A stretch of 32,584 nt of DNA. It comes from Caldimonas tepidiphila (GTDB lineage: Bacteria; Pseudomonadota; Gammaproteobacteria; Burkholderiales; Burkholderiaceae_C). The notes under the pieces were generated by a model. It saw only the letters and a program-made list of their open reading frames with translations. It was not told the origin of the DNA and ran no database searches. The stretch is from the NCBI RefSeq assembly GCF_003569765.1, contig NZ_QXMG01000064.1:1-32584 (forward strand), read 5' to 3'. A program made the position numbers and the translations under genes. Below, in pieces: positions 32,042 through 32,584 of this stretch (its first letter is position 1; each line of letters starts with the position of its first letter).

Positions 32042-32584
32042 ATGAACCCGATCGAACTGGCCGCGCACGGCCCGGTGATCCCCGTGATCGTGCTCGAGCG
32101 CGTCGAGCACGCGGTGCCGCTGGCCGAGGCGCTGGTCGCCGGCGGCGTGAAGGTGCTGGAGGTGACGCTGCGCACCGCGGCGGCGCTGCAGTGCATCGAG
32201 GCGATCGCGCGCGCGGTGCCGCAGGCCGTGGTCGGCGCCGGCACCGTGCGCACGGCCGCGGACGCGCAGGCCGCCATGGACGCGGGCAGCCGCTTCGCGG
32301 TCAGCCCCGGCTACACGGCGAGTCTCGGCGAGACCTGCCGCCGCATCGGACTGCCGCTGCTGCCGGGCGTGTCGACCGCGAGCGAGGTGATGGCCGCCAA
32401 CGACGACGGCCTGGACTTCCTGAAGCTCTTCCCGGCGACGGCCGTCGGCGGCATCCCGCTGCTGAAGGCGCTCGCCGGCCCCTTCCCGGACGTGAGGTTC
32501 TGCCCGACCGGCGGCATCACGCCGGAGAACGCGCCGCAGTTCCTCGCGCTGCCCAACGTCGCGGTGTGCGGCGGCTCGTGGCTG
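32042..32584 (+). CDS. eda: KDPG aldolase Eda, cut by the window end
   Basis: The first 181 residues of a 2-keto-3-deoxy-6-phosphogluconate aldolase, which splits KDPG to pyruvate and glyceraldehyde-3-phosphate. Glu40 and Arg44 (VLEVTLRT), Thr68 (GAGTV) and Schiff-base Lys128 (FLKLFPA) are present, with PTGGITPENA for phosphate binding. Family members have about 205-215 residues, so roughly 30 are missing at the edge. AGGAAGG lies upstream of the ATG. It follows kdgR by 97 bp; it performs the step after KdgK and completes the pathway to central metabolism. Confidence 0.95.
   Translation, partial: MNPIELAAHGPVIPVIVLERVEHAVPLAEALVAGGVKVLEVTLRTAAALQCIEAIARAVPQAVVGAGTVRTAADAQAAMDAGSRFAVSPGYTASLGETCRRIGLPLLPGVSTASEVMAANDDGLDFLKLFPATAVGGIPLLKALAGPFPDVRFCPTGGITPENAPQFLALPNVAVCGGSWL

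Overview
The window comes from a high-GC (about 70%), Gram-negative bacterium, most likely a betaproteobacterium of the order Burkholderiales. The porin is of the Burkholderiales general type, TRAP transporters are prominent, and codons are strongly G/C-ending. Nearly all of it is one catabolic island for pectin and sugar acids. I recognise most genes by family motifs; no database search was possible.

Left edge (1-504): a lower-GC stretch with no credible gene. A possible insertion-sequence end lies near position 60, so the island border may be here.

Left operon (14901 down to 574, minus strand): thirteen genes read in one direction with gaps of 2-81 bp. It starts at a candidate sigma70 promoter with an adjacent palindrome (14921-14966) and ends at a clear intrinsic terminator (505-547). 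In transcription order: RspB-like dehydrogenase, GntR/FadR regulator, L-idonate-5-dehydrogenase-like enzyme, TRAP transporter DctP-DctQ-DctM, DHRS6-like SDR, FAH-family hydrolase, altronate dehydratase (UxaA family), D-mannonate dehydratase (ManD), fructuronate/tagaturonate reductase-like enzyme (UxuB family), Ldh2-family oxidoreductase, and a XylX-like FAH-fold dehydratase. It appears to import sugar acids and turn aldonates into 2-keto-3-deoxygluconate (KDG). It also holds an oxidative/hydrolytic pair (SDR + FAH) and a pentonate-type dehydratase that do not belong to the textbook hexuronate route.

Middle (15129-18785): a possible small membrane protein, an orphan TRAP binding protein (minus strand), then kdgK and an MFS transporter (plus strand). 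A KdgR-type operator lies between the divergent dctP and kdgK.

Pectin block (19003-32584): porin and kdgF on the minus strand, divergent from kduI-kduD, a four-gene ABC importer of the TogMNAB type, oligogalacturonate lyase, a lipoprotein pectate lyase, a MATE transporter, kdgR (IclR family) and the start of eda. Two more KdgR-type boxes lie between kdgF and kduI.

Together: pectate lyase cuts polygalacturonate at the cell surface or in the periplasm. The porin and ABC system bring in oligomers and Ogl splits them to unsaturated uronate. KdgF, KduI and KduD make KDG, KdgK phosphorylates it, and Eda splits KDPG to pyruvate and glyceraldehyde-3-phosphate. The left operon would feed the same KDG pool from aldonates. 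The most interesting points are the mixed pathway logic of the 13-gene operon, KdgR boxes that match the enterobacterial consensus, an altered Walker A in the ABC ATPase, and four tandem stem-loops between kduD and the ABC genes.
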